From positions 992,001 to 1,056,000 of the forward strand of contig NZ_SJKD01000001.1 of the NCBI RefSeq assembly GCF_004331485.1: a DNA stretch of 64,000 nt. The letters run 5' to 3'. Position 1 is the stretch's first letter; the number at the start of each line of letters is the position of its first letter. The position numbers and the translations under genes were made by a program. The stretch is from Kribbella capetownensis (GTDB taxonomy: Bacteria; Actinomycetota; Actinomycetes; Propionibacteriales; Kribbellaceae). Below are positions 1 to 11,857 of the stretch, in pieces. The notes below the pieces were generated by a model, which was given only the letters and a program-made list of their open reading frames with translations, was not told the DNA's origin and searched no databases.

Positions 1-2
1 GG

Positions 3-1253
3 ATCGGATGGGAACGAGCGAAGATGGCGAAGCACAACATCTACCGGTCCGGCCCACTCGGCCGTCCCGCCTGGGGCACCTTCCAGCTCCCGGGTCTGGC
101 CGCCGCGTCCCAGCTGAGCGAGTTCGAGGACTCGTACGGCCGGCCGTTCGCGCTGCTGTACTACCCGAGCACCCGGCACTTCACGGTTGTCATCAACGCC
201 GAGCCGGACGGTGCCTCACTGGTGGACCAGGAGCAGGTGGACGTGTGGGTCGCGCACTGGGGCCAGTGGCTCGCCGCGCTCGGCCACGAGCCCGGCATCG
301 TCGCCGCGTCGGTGACGGTGGAGAGCGCGCCCGACACCGGCATCCGGCTGCGGCGCGAGGTCGGCAGCAACATGCTGGACGGTACTCCGGCCATCGCCCG
401 GGCAATGCTCACGGAGGTCGTGCAGACGTACCCGGAGGGCTCAGCGCTGATCTCGGCCCGAGTCGCTCTGACGTTCAAGGGCACGGACCGGAGCGGCAAG
501 CGCCGCAAACAGGAGGACATGGGCCGTGAGCTCGCGTCCCGGCTGCCTGCTCTCACCCAGAGCCTGAACGCCACCGGTGCGGGTGCGGCTCGTCCGGTCA
601 CCGCTCAAGAGTTGTGCGAGACCGTGCGCATCGCCTACGACCCGGCGTCCGCCGTACTGATCGACGAGGCGCGCAGCCATGGAGACGTGCCGGAGTTGCA
701 GTGGACCGATGTCGGTCCGGCCGGTGCGCAAGGGTTCTGGGACAAGTACCGGCACGACTCCGCGTGGTCGGTGACGTGGCAGATGACCCAGGCGCCGCGT
801 GGCGAGGTGTTCTCCTCGGTGCTGTCCCAGTTGGTCGCGCCGCATGCGGACATCGATCGCAAGCGCGTCACCTTGCTCTACCGTCCGCTGGACGCGGCCA
901 CTGCGGCCCGAGTGGTCGAGGCCGACAAGCGCAACGCGTCGTTCCGCGCCACCACCTCGAGCCGTCCATCGGCCCGGACCATGACCGAGGCCAGGGCGGC
1001 GGAGCGGACCGCACAGGAGGAAGCGCGCGGAGCGGGGCTGGTCAACTTCGGCATGGTCGTGACCGGCACGGTGATGACCGCCGAGCAGATCCCGGACATG
1101 ATCGCGGCCATCGACAATCTGGGCGCCACCGCCCGCGTCCTGCTCCGGCCGGCGTACGGCTCGCAGGACTCCGCCTTCGTGGCCGGCTTGCCGCTGGGCG
1201 TCGTACTGCAGAGCCACCTGTCCGTTCCGGCCGGCATCCGGGAGGCCCTGTGA
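3..1253 (+). CDS. SCO6880-family type IV secretion-like protein (5' partial)
   Basis: The reading frame is open to the left edge, and the first visible residues (YRSGPLGRPAWGT, then YGRPFALLYYP) match the middle of SCO6880-family proteins, which normally have about 80 further N-terminal residues with two membrane helices. The true start therefore lies upstream, and the ATG at 24 is internal. SCO6880 proteins are encoded with a VirB4-like and a VirD4-like ATPase in chromosomal actinobacterial secretion/conjugation-like operons; their biochemical role is not established. The stop overlaps the next gene's GTG by four bases (GTGA), indicating translational coupling. Family call is confident; function is inferred from context. 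Confidence 0.85.
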   Translation: MGWERAKMAKHNIYRSGPLGRPAWGTFQLPGLAAASQLSEFEDSYGRPFALLYYPSTRHFTVVINAEPDGASLVDQEQVDVWVAHWGQWLAALGHEPGIVAASVTVESAPDTGIRLRREVGSNMLDGTPAIARAMLTEVVQTYPEGSALISARVALTFKGTDRSGKRRKQEDMGRELASRLPALTQSLNATGAGAARPVTAQELCETVRIAYDPASAVLIDEARSHGDVPELQWTDVGPAGAQGFWDKYRHDSAWSVTWQMTQAPRGEVFSSVLSQLVAPHADIDRKRVTLLYRPLDAATAARVVEADKRNASFRATTSSRPSARTMTEARAAERTAQEEARGAGLVNFGMVVTGTVMTAEQIPDMIAAIDNLGATARVLLRPAYGSQDSAFVAGLPLGVVLQSHLSVPAGIREAL

Positions 1254-2773
1254 AGCCGGCCGACCCGGTCCGCTCCGGCAAGCGGCCGATGCCGCGCGGC
1301 TGGCCCGGTGCGGGCCGCGGCTACTCGACGTACCTCCAGGCACCGGCCGAGTGGCGCGGCACCACGGTCCAGGTCTGCGGCCTCTGGCCTTTCGCCGCGG
1401 GCACCGGCAGCCCCATGGTCGGCGTACCCATCGGTCGCAACATCCTGTCCGGCGCCACCCTTTGCTGTGACCCGATCAACTGGTTCACCCGAGCCAACCT
1501 CATCTCGAATCCGTCGATGTTCGTGCTCGGCAGGCCCGGCTTGGGCAAGTCCACGGTGGTACGGCGGATGGCGTTGGGGCTGGCGGGGTACGGCGTGCAG
1601 CCGTTGGTGCTGGGAGACCTGAAGCCTGACTACCGGGACTTGATCGAGGCGCTGGGTGGGCAAGTCATTCGGCTGGGGCGTGGGCGCGGGCATCTGAACG
1701 TGCTGGATCCGGGGGAGTCGCGTAGGGCGGCGCAGCGGCTGACCGGGAAGGCACGGGAAGCGATCCAGGCCGACGCGCATGGGCGTCGCCACACGATGGT
1801 GTCCGCGTTGATCTCGATCATGCGCTCGGTGCCACCGACGGACCGCGAGGAGACGATCCTCGACGAGGCGCTCAAGGTTCTCGACGAGCGATCCACCGGT
1901 ACGCCGGTCCTGCGCGATCTGCTCCAAGTCGTTCAGGACGCGCCGGACCGGGTCCGCAACGTCGCCTTGGATCGCGGCAGCCTGGATCGCTACCGGCAGA
2001 TCACCGAGGGCCTGGAGGCATCGCTGATCGGTCTGGTCGGTGGTGGCCGGCTGGGCGAGATCTTCTCCGCGCCGACCGACAACCCGATGCGGCTCGATCG
2101 CCCGGTCGTGTTCGACGTGTCCTCGATCGATGACTCCGAGACCAGCCTGCAGGCCGCCGTACTGCTGGCCTGCTGGTCTTACGGGTTCGGCGCGGTCGCG
2201 GTCTCGCAAGCGTTGGCCGATGCCGGCCTCGAGCCGCGACGGCACTACTTCGTCATCCTCGACGAGCTGTGGCGGGTGCTGCGCGCCGGCCGTGGTCTGG
2301 TCGACCGCGTCGATGCGCTGACCCGGCTGAACCGGCAGCGCGGAGTCGGTACGGCGATGATCTCGCACACCATGTCCGACCTGCTCGCGCTCGAGAACGC
2401 CGAGGACCGGATGAAGGCGAAGGGCTTCGTCGAGCGGTCCGGCATGGTCGTCTGCGGCGGTCTGCCACGCGCCGAGATGGAGAACCTGACCGAGGTCGTG
2501 CCGATGTCCGAGGAGGAGCAGAACATGCTCATCGGCTGGCAGGACCCACCTGCCTGGGACCCGGCCACCGGGGTGGAGGTCGCGCCGCCCGGTCGCGGCA
2601 ACTTCCTCGTCAAGGTCGGCGGCCGTCCGGGGATCCCCGTCCACGTCAGCCTCACGTCGGTCGAGCGCGAGATCAACGACACCAACAAGCTCTGGAGGAC
2701 CGACCCGGTGCTGGAGTTGCCGCCGCCTGACCCGGCCACCCGCGTAGTCGCCCGAGCGGGAGGCGACAAGTAG
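1250..2773 (+). CDS. VirB4/TraC-like ATPase of the secretion operon (SCO6881-type)
   Basis: About 507 residues. The start is GTG 1250 behind GGGAGG, inside the stop of the upstream gene; the same frame is open further upstream, but that part only shadows the previous gene. The protein begins KPADPVRSGKRPMPRGW, has Walker A GRPGLGKST near residue 90 and a Walker B-like block FVILDELWRVLRAG followed by TRLNRQRGVGTAMISHTM, as in VirB4/TraC AAA+ ATPases that energise type IV secretion. It should act at the inner face of the membrane with the SCO6880-like and TraG-like proteins on either side. It ends directly against the next ATG. Confidence 0.85.
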   Translation: MKPADPVRSGKRPMPRGWPGAGRGYSTYLQAPAEWRGTTVQVCGLWPFAAGTGSPMVGVPIGRNILSGATLCCDPINWFTRANLISNPSMFVLGRPGLGKSTVVRRMALGLAGYGVQPLVLGDLKPDYRDLIEALGGQVIRLGRGRGHLNVLDPGESRRAAQRLTGKAREAIQADAHGRRHTMVSALISIMRSVPPTDREETILDEALKVLDERSTGTPVLRDLLQVVQDAPDRVRNVALDRGSLDRYRQITEGLEASLIGLVGGGRLGEIFSAPTDNPMRLDRPVVFDVSSIDDSETSLQAAVLLACWSYGFGAVAVSQALADAGLEPRRHYFVILDELWRVLRAGRGLVDRVDALTRLNRQRGVGTAMISHTMSDLLALENAEDRMKAKGFVERSGMVVCGGLPRAEMENLTEVVPMSEEEQNMLIGWQDPPAWDPATGVEVAPPGRGNFLVKVGGRPGIPVHVSLTSVEREINDTNKLWRTDPVLELPPPDPATRVVARAGGDK

Positions 2774-4564
2774 ATGGCCGACGGGAGGCGCAGTACCGGA
2801 CCCGGCGTGCTGTCCGTCGAGACGATCCTCGTCTTCATCGGTGTCGGCGTCTTCACGATCGGTGTCGTGGGGATCTGGGGTGCGCTGAAGACGGCCGCCG
2901 CGATCGACGGAGCCCAGGCGGTGCCCGACCCGATGACCGCACTCGTCGATCTGATCGACGGCCAACTGCAGTGGTCCACCTCGGCAACCGGCGTGCTGAT
3001 CCTCGAGTTCGTCCTGTTGCTGGTGATCGCGGTCGCCGTCCTCAGCATGAGGCGTCGGAGTGGTGCCGGCCGGGTGGACCGGCAGGCGTACCTGATGGCG
3101 AGGCGGTCGGAGATCTCGAAGCTGACCCGCGCCGGTGCGCAGGGAATCGCCGATCGGCTCGGCGCCGGCCACGCCGGTCCCGGCATCCCGATCGGCCGAA
3201 CCGTCCGCGACGACCTGGAGGTGTTCGGGTCCTGGGAGGACATGCACATCGACATCTGGGGACCACGGTCCGGCAAGACGTCGTCCCGTGCTGTGCCCGC
3301 GATTCTGGATGCGCCGGGTGCGGTGGTTGCCACCTCGAACAAGCGCGACCTCGTTGACACCACCCGGGGTCCGCGGCAGGAGCGGGGACCGGTGTGGGTG
3401 TTCGACCCACAGCAGGTGTGCGAGGAGCCGCCGACCTGGTGGTGGAATCCGCTCACCTACATCACCGACGAGGTGAAGGCGCGCGACCTGGCCGGGCACT
3501 TCGTCGCCTCGCAGCGCCGGGAGAACGCCCAGACCGACGCGTTCTTCGATGCTGCCGGCACCGATCTGCTGGCCGGTCTGCTGCTCGCCGCCGCGGTCGC
3601 ACGGCGCCCGATCACGCAGGTCTACAGCTGGCTTGCGGACCAGCGGAACGACGAGCCCGAGCGGATTCTGCGAAGGACTCCAGGCCTGCAGTTGTCCGCC
3701 GATGCGCTGGCCGGTGTGATCAGCGCGCCGGACAAGCAGCGCGCCGGTGTCTACGGCACGGCCCAGCAAAGTGCCCAGTTCCTGGTCAACCACAAGGTCA
3801 CCCGCTGGGTCGTCCCGCAAGGAAGCAACGATCCTCGACCGCAGTTCGACCCGCACGAGTTCGTCCGCCGGGGCGGCACGCTCTACAGCCTGTCCAAGGA
3901 AGGCGCCGGTACGGCGGGACCGCTGGTCACCGCGTTGACGGTGGCCGTCGTGGAGGCGGCCGAGCAGTACGCCAGGGGCTGCCCGATGGGTCGGCTCCCG
4001 ACGCCACTCGTCGGCGTACTCGACGAGGCCGCGAACGTGTGCCGGTGGAAGAACCTGCCCGATCTCTACAGCCACTTCGGCTCCCGCGGCATCGTGCTGA
4101 TGACGATCCTGCAGTCGTGGGCGCAGGGGACGGAGTGCTGGGGCGAGCGCGGCATGGAAAAGCTCTGGTCCGCCGCCAACATCCGCCTGTACGGCGGCGG
4201 TGCCTCGGACGCGACGTTCCTCGAGAAGCTCAGCAAACTGATCGGCGACTACGACATCACCACGAGCTCGGTGTCGTACAGCAAGGGCGAGCGCGGCACA
4301 AGCCGGCAGATCCAGCGGCACCACATCCTCGAGGTGTCCGACCTCGCCGCGTTGCCGCCGGGGCGCGCGGTGGTGTTCCCGTCCGGGATCCCGGCGACGA
4401 TGGTGAAGACGGTGCCCTGGTTCGCGCGACCGGATGCCCACGCGGTGGAGGCCTCGCTGGCGAAGTACGATCCGGGAGCGACCGGCGCCCGTACGCTCGA
4501 GCCCGCGGTGCCGGACGGCGTCCCGGTATGGGAGCAGAGCGAGGAGCAACGCGGTGGATGGTGA
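2774..4564 (+). CDS. TraG/VirD4-type coupling ATPase
   Basis: 596 residues. Two hydrophobic segments lie near residues 17-38 and 72-92, then a cytoplasmic ATPase with Walker A GPRSGKTS at about 163-170 and a Walker B/TraM-recognition block LVGVLDEAANVCRW followed by FGSRGIVLMTILQSW. This is the architecture of membrane-anchored coupling proteins that bring substrate DNA or protein to a type IV secretion channel. ATG 2774 follows the upstream TAG without a gap. It overlaps the next gene by 11 bases. No relaxase or integrase is visible nearby, so DNA transfer is not shown. Confidence 0.88.
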   Translation: MADGRRSTGPGVLSVETILVFIGVGVFTIGVVGIWGALKTAAAIDGAQAVPDPMTALVDLIDGQLQWSTSATGVLILEFVLLLVIAVAVLSMRRRSGAGRVDRQAYLMARRSEISKLTRAGAQGIADRLGAGHAGPGIPIGRTVRDDLEVFGSWEDMHIDIWGPRSGKTSSRAVPAILDAPGAVVATSNKRDLVDTTRGPRQERGPVWVFDPQQVCEEPPTWWWNPLTYITDEVKARDLAGHFVASQRRENAQTDAFFDAAGTDLLAGLLLAAAVARRPITQVYSWLADQRNDEPERILRRTPGLQLSADALAGVISAPDKQRAGVYGTAQQSAQFLVNHKVTRWVVPQGSNDPRPQFDPHEFVRRGGTLYSLSKEGAGTAGPLVTALTVAVVEAAEQYARGCPMGRLPTPLVGVLDEAANVCRWKNLPDLYSHFGSRGIVLMTILQSWAQGTECWGERGMEKLWSAANIRLYGGGASDATFLEKLSKLIGDYDITTSSVSYSKGERGTSRQIQRHHILEVSDLAALPPGRAVVFPSGIPATMVKTVPWFARPDAHAVEASLAKYDPGATGARTLEPAVPDGVPVWEQSEEQRGGW

Positions 4565-4928
4565 ACAGGAACTCTTCTACCCGCACGTTGCGGCGTTCGT
4601 CGAGGACCGGCTGATCTACCTGTACACCCGTCGGCTCGGGCAGCAGTTCGTCTGGTGTCCGGAGTGGTTCCGGCACGCCGAGGCGCTCAGCCGGCTGGAC
4701 TCGCTGTGGCGTGCCTGGGAGCACCTGCGGCTGGATCCGGCCACCGGGATGTCAGCCTGGTGGCGCGACCACGCGGACCCACAGATGTCTGTCCTGCTCG
4801 ACCCCGACGGTCCGTTCGCGGCCTGCCGCGGTGCCCATTCGGAGTACCCGATCCCGCCGCTGCCGGTCGAGGAACCGCCCGCCGGGCTGTTCTTCGATCA
4901 GCGGCAACCGAACCTCCGGGGGATCTGA
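4554..4928 (+). CDS. DUF4913 domain protein
   Basis: About 124 residues from GTG 4554 (VDGEQELFYPHVAAFVEDRL). An in-frame extension upstream is a shadow of the coupling-ATPase gene. The Trp-rich block (WCPEWFRHAEALSRLD, LWRAWEHLR) and the ending PEEPPAGLF-like tail match DUF4913, a small soluble family regularly found at the end of SCO6880-type secretion operons. No catalytic motif is evident. Its biochemical function is unknown; operon membership is supported by the 11-base overlap upstream and a one-base gap to the next gene. Confidence 0.75.
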   Translation: MDGEQELFYPHVAAFVEDRLIYLYTRRLGQQFVWCPEWFRHAEALSRLDSLWRAWEHLRLDPATGMSAWWRDHADPQMSVLLDPDGPFAACRGAHSEYPIPPLPVEEPPAGLFFDQRQPNLRGI

Positions 4929-4929
4929 C

Positions 4930-5292
4930 ATGTGGAAGTGGACCAACCTGCTGCTCGCCTTCCTCGTGGAGCTGGTTGCCTTAGGCATCTTCGCCTGGTG
5001 GGGTTCGCAAGCGACCGACAACACCGCGCTGCGGATCGTGCTCGCCGTCGGACTACCCGTTGTCGCGGCCGTCATCTGGGGTCTGTACGCCGCGCCGACC
5101 GCAAAGCGGGGTACGCCGGTGGTGCGGACCGTCGTGAAGGTTCTGGTGTTCGGCCTCGCCGGCGCCGCGCTGTGGAGCCTCGGTCACCCGGTGCTCGGCG
5201 TCGTCTTCGTGGTGGTGGTCGCGGCGAACCTGCTGATCATCCACGTGCAGAAGCTCAGCCCGGACACGCCGCAGCGCAACGTCAGCGAGTAG
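4930..5292 (+). CDS. Small four-helix membrane protein, YrdB/DUF2568 family
   Basis: 120 residues from ATG 4930, one base after the DUF4913 stop. Four hydrophobic segments (about residues 5-25, 35-55, 68-84 and 88-105) separated by short loops, with the AAPTAKRGTP loop typical of YrdB-like (DUF2568) proteins. Family members are small integral membrane proteins of unknown function. It is the last gene of the plus-strand secretion-like operon, and its 3' end overlaps the convergent MATE gene by 11 bases. Confidence 0.7.
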   Translation: MWKWTNLLLAFLVELVALGIFAWWGSQATDNTALRIVLAVGLPVVAAVIWGLYAAPTAKRGTPVVRTVVKVLVFGLAGAALWSLGHPVLGVVFVVVVAANLLIIHVQKLSPDTPQRNVSE

Positions 5293-6622
5293 CGCCTGTC
5301 ACCAGCCAGGCGTCAGTGCGTTCGCGCGTGATCAGAGTGAGCAGTCGCAGCAGCATGAACCCGCCGAACGCCCACCACAACGCGACGATGCCGCCGTCGA
5401 ACCACAGCACGCTCAACGCCAGCGGTACGTAGAGCACCAGCGCGATCACCCCGGCCACCGCCAGATACGGACCGTCTCCGGCGCCGATCAGTACGCCGTC
5501 CAGCACGAACACCACGCCGTTCACGGGTTGCCACAACGCCGCGACGATCAGTACGGCGGCGAGCGTCCGACGTACCTCGGGATCCGTGGTGAACCACGGG
5601 ACATAGATGTCGCGCAGACCCCAGAGCGCGAGCCCGCCGACGAACCCGGAAACCAGGCCCCACCACATCATCCGCCGGGTGATCGCGCGGGTGCCGGCCA
5701 CATCGCCGGCGCCGAGTGCCCGCCCGGTCAACGCCTGCGCCGCGATGGCGATGGCGTCGAGTGCGAGGGCGAGGAACGACCAGAGAGTGAACGCGACCTG
5801 GTGCGCGGCGACCGACGTCGTACCCAAGGCGGTGGCGACGAAGGTCAGCAGGATGAGTGCCACCCGCAACGTCAGGGTGCGGACGATCAGCGGGATGCCC
5901 ATCTGCGCGGAGGCAAGGATGCCCGGTCTGTCCGGTCGCAGCTTTGCTCCGTCGCGCCGGGCACCCCGGACGACCACCACGACCAGCGCCACTCCGGCCG
6001 CTGTCTGTGCGAGCGCCGTACCCAGAGCAGAGCCGGCGATGTCGAGGTCGAGGCCGTAGACGAGGAGGACGTTCAGACCGATGTTGACGAGGTTGGCGGA
6101 GATGGCGACGACCATCGGCGTCTTGGTGTCCTGCAAGCCACGCAGTACGCCGGTCGCGGCCATCAGCAGCAACATGGACGGGATGCCGAAGCACGAGATG
6201 CGCAGATAGATCACGGCGTGATCCGCTACATCCGGCGACGGGTCGAACGCGGCGATCGCAGCCGGAGAGAGCAGCAGTCCGGCGATCGCCAGTACGACGC
6301 CCAGCAGCAGCGCCAGCCAGAGTCCGTCGATGCCCTGGGCCAGTGCGCCGCGGTGATCACCCGCACCGATCCGCCGGGCCACTGCCGAGGTCGTGCCGTA
6401 GGCGAGGAACACGCAGATTCCGACCAGCGTCTGCAGGATCGTGCCGGCGATGCCCAGTGCGGCGAGTTGCGGCGTACCGAGGTGGCCGACGATCGCGGAG
6501 TCGGCGAGCAGCATCAGCGGCTCGGAGACCAGCGCGAAGAACGCCGGGACGGCGAGCCGCAGGATCTCGCGGTCCTGGGGACCGATCAGTCGTCGCAGTC
6601 CTGCCCGGCTCGGCCCAGTCAC
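5282..6622 (-). CDS. MATE family multidrug exporter (DinF-like)
   Basis: About 446 residues with twelve predicted membrane helices. The N-terminal part LAVPAFFALVSEPLMLLADS and GTSAVARR-like segments are characteristic of MatE domains, repeated in the second half (PLIVRTLTLRVALILLTFVA). MATE proteins expel cationic drugs or metabolites using a Na+ or H+ gradient. GTG 6622 is chosen because the frame upstream (rich in SVKRDPKHP-like sequence) lies in a non-coding spacer. A MATE gene beside dnaB is also seen in Streptomyces, there next to rpsF-ssb-rpsR-rplI; those genes are absent on this side. Confidence 0.88.
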   Translation of the reverse strand: MTGPSRAGLRRLIGPQDREILRLAVPAFFALVSEPLMLLADSAIVGHLGTPQLAALGIAGTILQTLVGICVFLAYGTTSAVARRIGAGDHRGALAQGIDGLWLALLLGVVLAIAGLLLSPAAIAAFDPSPDVADHAVIYLRISCFGIPSMLLLMAATGVLRGLQDTKTPMVVAISANLVNIGLNVLLVYGLDLDIAGSALGTALAQTAAGVALVVVVVRGARRDGAKLRPDRPGILASAQMGIPLIVRTLTLRVALILLTFVATALGTTSVAAHQVAFTLWSFLALALDAIAIAAQALTGRALGAGDVAGTRAITRRMMWWGLVSGFVGGLALWGLRDIYVPWFTTDPEVRRTLAAVLIVAALWQPVNGVVFVLDGVLIGAGDGPYLAVAGVIALVLYVPLALSVLWFDGGIVALWWAFGGFMLLRLLTLITRERTDAWLVTGATR

Positions 6623-6737
6623 CGCGCCGCCGTCGCCAGCGCGCGGTATGTCATGAGCATGCGGCCCATTGTGCCTGACCTGGCCTGTGCACAGACGGCC
6701 GGATCCCACAGTCCGGAAGGAGGTCGCGGACTTTTTC

Positions 6738-6880
6738 TTCTCCACAGTTGTGAACGAGTGAAACCGCAGGTCAGAGGGATGTTTTGGATCCCTTTTCACA
6801 GATATCCACAGGATTGTGCCCAACCTGTGCACACCCGATCACGGGGTTTCCCACAACTCGTCCACACCCCCTGTGGATGA
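6738..6880. promoter_or_regulatory. Cluster of DnaA-box-like 9-mers upstream of dnaB
   Basis: The 415-base spacer before dnaB holds four 9-mers with one mismatch to TTATCCACA or TTGTCCACA: TTCTCCACA 6738-6746, ATATCCACA 6802-6810, TCGTCCACA 6858-6866 and TGTGGATGA (reverse) 6872-6880, plus looser CCCACA/TTCACA copies. The stretch is locally AT-richer than its surroundings. DnaA could regulate dnaB or be titrated here. It is unlikely to be the origin because dnaA, dnaN and a long box array are missing. Confidence 0.45.
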
Positions 6881-6961
6881 CCGGCTAGCACCCGGTGACC
6901 TGACGGGCGTACGGTCGCGTGTCTGGCGCCGTCCGCAAACTGTCGGTGGCCGTGTTTACGG

Positions 6962-10172
<3,211 letters not shown>

Positions 10173-10201
10173 TACGCGCGATGCCGGACCAGTAGAAGAG
10201 T

Positions 10202-10630
10202 TTGGCGTGCTTGGCGAAGTGCCACGGCTGGGTAGCCCACGGGGATGCTGAGGCCGGTCGGCCAGGCGAGCGTTGCCGCCGCTCGGTTTGTCAGGTGCTG
10301 CTACCTCCTGGAAGCAGGCTCCGAAGGGCCCAGCTGAATGCGCGGATTGCTCCGATGCGGCCGGTGTTCAATGCTGTGAGCCAGGAGCCCGCAGGGGAGA
10401 TCTACCGGCAATCACAGGAGTGGCGCCGCCGGGACATGGGCACGCTCGTCGCGGAGCTCCGCAAGAAGACACCGCTGCGGTCCGGTCTGACCCAGCGCCG
10501 CGCCGCCGATCTGCTCGACTTCCTGATGGGACCTGAGTCGTACGGCGCCTTGGTGCTGGATGCCGGCTGGACCCAGCGTCAAGGGGTGACCTGGACAGCC
10601 GAGACTCTCGGCAGTCAGTTGTTCGGGTGA
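10202..10630 (+). pseudogene. TetR regulator remnant, C-terminal domain only
   Basis: The last ~90 residues (from about 10353: RPVFNAVSQEPAGEIYR, then ELRKKTPLRSGLTQRRAADLL, ending DAGWTQRQGVTWTAETLGSQL) match the C-terminal ligand/dimer domain of TetR regulators, where Trp-containing AGWTxxxYExW-like endings are common. No helix-turn-helix precedes it in any frame back to the dnaB stop; the N-terminal part of the open frame (ACLAKCHGWVAHGDAEAG) is not TetR-like. I read it as a truncated gene. It abuts the convergent MerR gene. Confidence 0.6.
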
Positions 10631-11263
10631 TCAGTGGTCCTTCCAGCGGTGGGCTGAGATGGACTCCTGGGCGAGGAGGCGCAGCGAGGAGATGAGAGTT
10701 TCGCCGAGGATGGTGCCGATGACGACGGATTCGGCCAGTTGGTCCCGGGTGGGGTTGGTGGTGACGGCGTCGATCTCCAGTTCGGTGAAGCGTTCGACGG
10801 CGTCGGCGTAGGCGTCGAGGAAGCCGACCAGGTCGTCCTGGCCGAGGGTGCGGAGCGCGGCGACGGTTTCGATCAGGGTGGCGAGGGCGGGCGCCTCGGG
10901 TTCGACGGACCAGCCGCGGCGGGTGATCAGCTCAGTCACCTGAGTGGTGGCAGCCGCGCGGGCCTCCTCTGAAGCGGTCTGTTTGCGGGTCGGCGTGAGT
11001 GCGCGATGGGCGCGGCCGATCTGTTCGTGCAGGGGTAGGTCGTCGGAGTCGAGCGACTCGAGGATCTCCTTCACCTGCGCCACCGGGACCTGGGCGAGCT
11101 CGACCAGTGCCCGGATCAATCGCAGCCGGCGGGCGTGGCGTTCGCCGTACGACGCCTGGTTCGGGCTGCTGAGCTCACCCGCCGGGAGCAGGCCCTCGCG
11201 CAGGTAGTACTTGATCGTCGGCACCGGGACCTCGGTGGCCCGGCTCAGTTCCCCGATGCGCAT
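10631..11263 (-). CDS. MerR family transcriptional regulator
   Basis: 210 residues. The N-terminal 70 residues are a clear MerR winged helix (RIGELSRATEVPVPTIKYYLREGLLPAGE, then NQASYGERHARRLRLIRALV), followed by the dimer helix (VPVAQVKEIL) and a C-terminal all-helical domain of the kind seen in MerR-type drug or stress sensors. No metal-binding Cys pattern is visible. It is divergent from the DoxX gene; two GATA-N7-TATC sites lie between them, so it most likely controls itself and the doxX-like operon. Confidence 0.88.
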   Translation of the reverse strand: MRIGELSRATEVPVPTIKYYLREGLLPAGELSSPNQASYGERHARRLRLIRALVELAQVPVAQVKEILESLDSDDLPLHEQIGRAHRALTPTRKQTASEEARAAATTQVTELITRRGWSVEPEAPALATLIETVAALRTLGQDDLVGFLDAYADAVERFTELEIDAVTTNPTRDQLAESVVIGTILGETLISSLRLLAQESISAHRWKDH

Positions 11264-11289
11264 TCTCGCTTGCCTTCCTCTCGACTGTG

Positions 11290-11330
11290 ATGGATAGTAT
11301 CAGTATCCATAAGCGGATACCTTCACTATC
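11290..11330. promoter_or_regulatory. Two-site MerR-type operator between MerR and DoxX genes
   Basis: A perfect inverted repeat ATGGATA-N7-TATCCAT occupies 11290-11310. A second copy of its core, GATA-N7-TATC, lies at 11316-11330 with the same internal spacing; the centres are 23 bases apart, about two helical turns. It sits directly upstream of the doxX ribosome-binding site (AAGGAG 11336-11341). Assignment to the adjacent MerR protein is inference. Confidence 0.65.
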
Positions 11331-11350
11331 TATGTAAGGAGATGGCGCAG

Positions 11351-11857
11351 ATGATCCCCCTTGTTCTGGTCCTGGCGACGTTCGCCTTCCGGGCGCTCGG
11401 CGCGCTCGGGGTCCGGCGGTTCGCGACCTGGCCCGTCAGCGCGGCGCACGCGATGGCAGTCATGCTGCTGTTCACCGCGAGCGCGCATTTCGTCCCGGCC
11501 GGCGTGATGGTGATGCCGAACCACGCGGACATGGTGCGCATGGTGCCTCCGTTCCTGCCGTTCGCGGATGCGCTGGTGTACGTCACCGGCGTACTGGAGC
11601 TGCTCGGTGCGGCCGGCCTCGTGCTCGCCGCGACGCGCTGGCTCGCCGGGTACGCCCTCGCCGCGTTGTTCGTGGCGTTGCTCCCGGCAAACATCCACGC
11701 GGCGGTGGCCGACGTACCGTTCGCCGGCGGCGAGGCGACCCCGCTGTGGCAGCGGATCCCTGAGCAGATCCTCTACCTCGCCGTCGCCCTGTGGATCGCC
11801 AAGACCACCAAGCCTGCTACCACCGCTGCACAGCAGAAGGAGTTGGTGCACTCATGA
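11351..11857 (+). CDS. DoxX family membrane protein
   Basis: About 168 residues with four membrane helices; the pattern FRALGALGVRRF, MLLFTASAHFVP, FLPFADALVYVTGVLELLGAAG matches DoxX-like proteins (thiosulfate:quinone oxidoreductase subunit-like fold), a family tied to redox or thiol stress in actinobacteria. ATG 11351 is preferred because AAGGAG lies nine bases upstream; ATG 11342 in the same frame has no spacing. Its stop overlaps the next ATG (ATGA), and the pair is probably controlled by the divergent MerR regulator. Confidence 0.8.
   Translation: MIPLVLVLATFAFRALGALGVRRFATWPVSAAHAMAVMLLFTASAHFVPAGVMVMPNHADMVRMVPPFLPFADALVYVTGVLELLGAAGLVLAATRWLAGYALAALFVALLPANIHAAVADVPFAGGEATPLWQRIPEQILYLAVALWIAKTTKPATTAAQQKELVHS

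Noticed and set aside
878..4549. A 1223-codon open frame on the minus strand opposite the secretion operon
   Set aside because: It is the antisense shadow of three well-supported genes; it is Arg/His/Pro-rich without domains, as expected from GC-skewed third positions.
1..5292. Integrative conjugative element
   Set aside because: Coupling and VirB4-like ATPases are present, but no integrase, relaxase, att repeats or tRNA site can be seen in the window.
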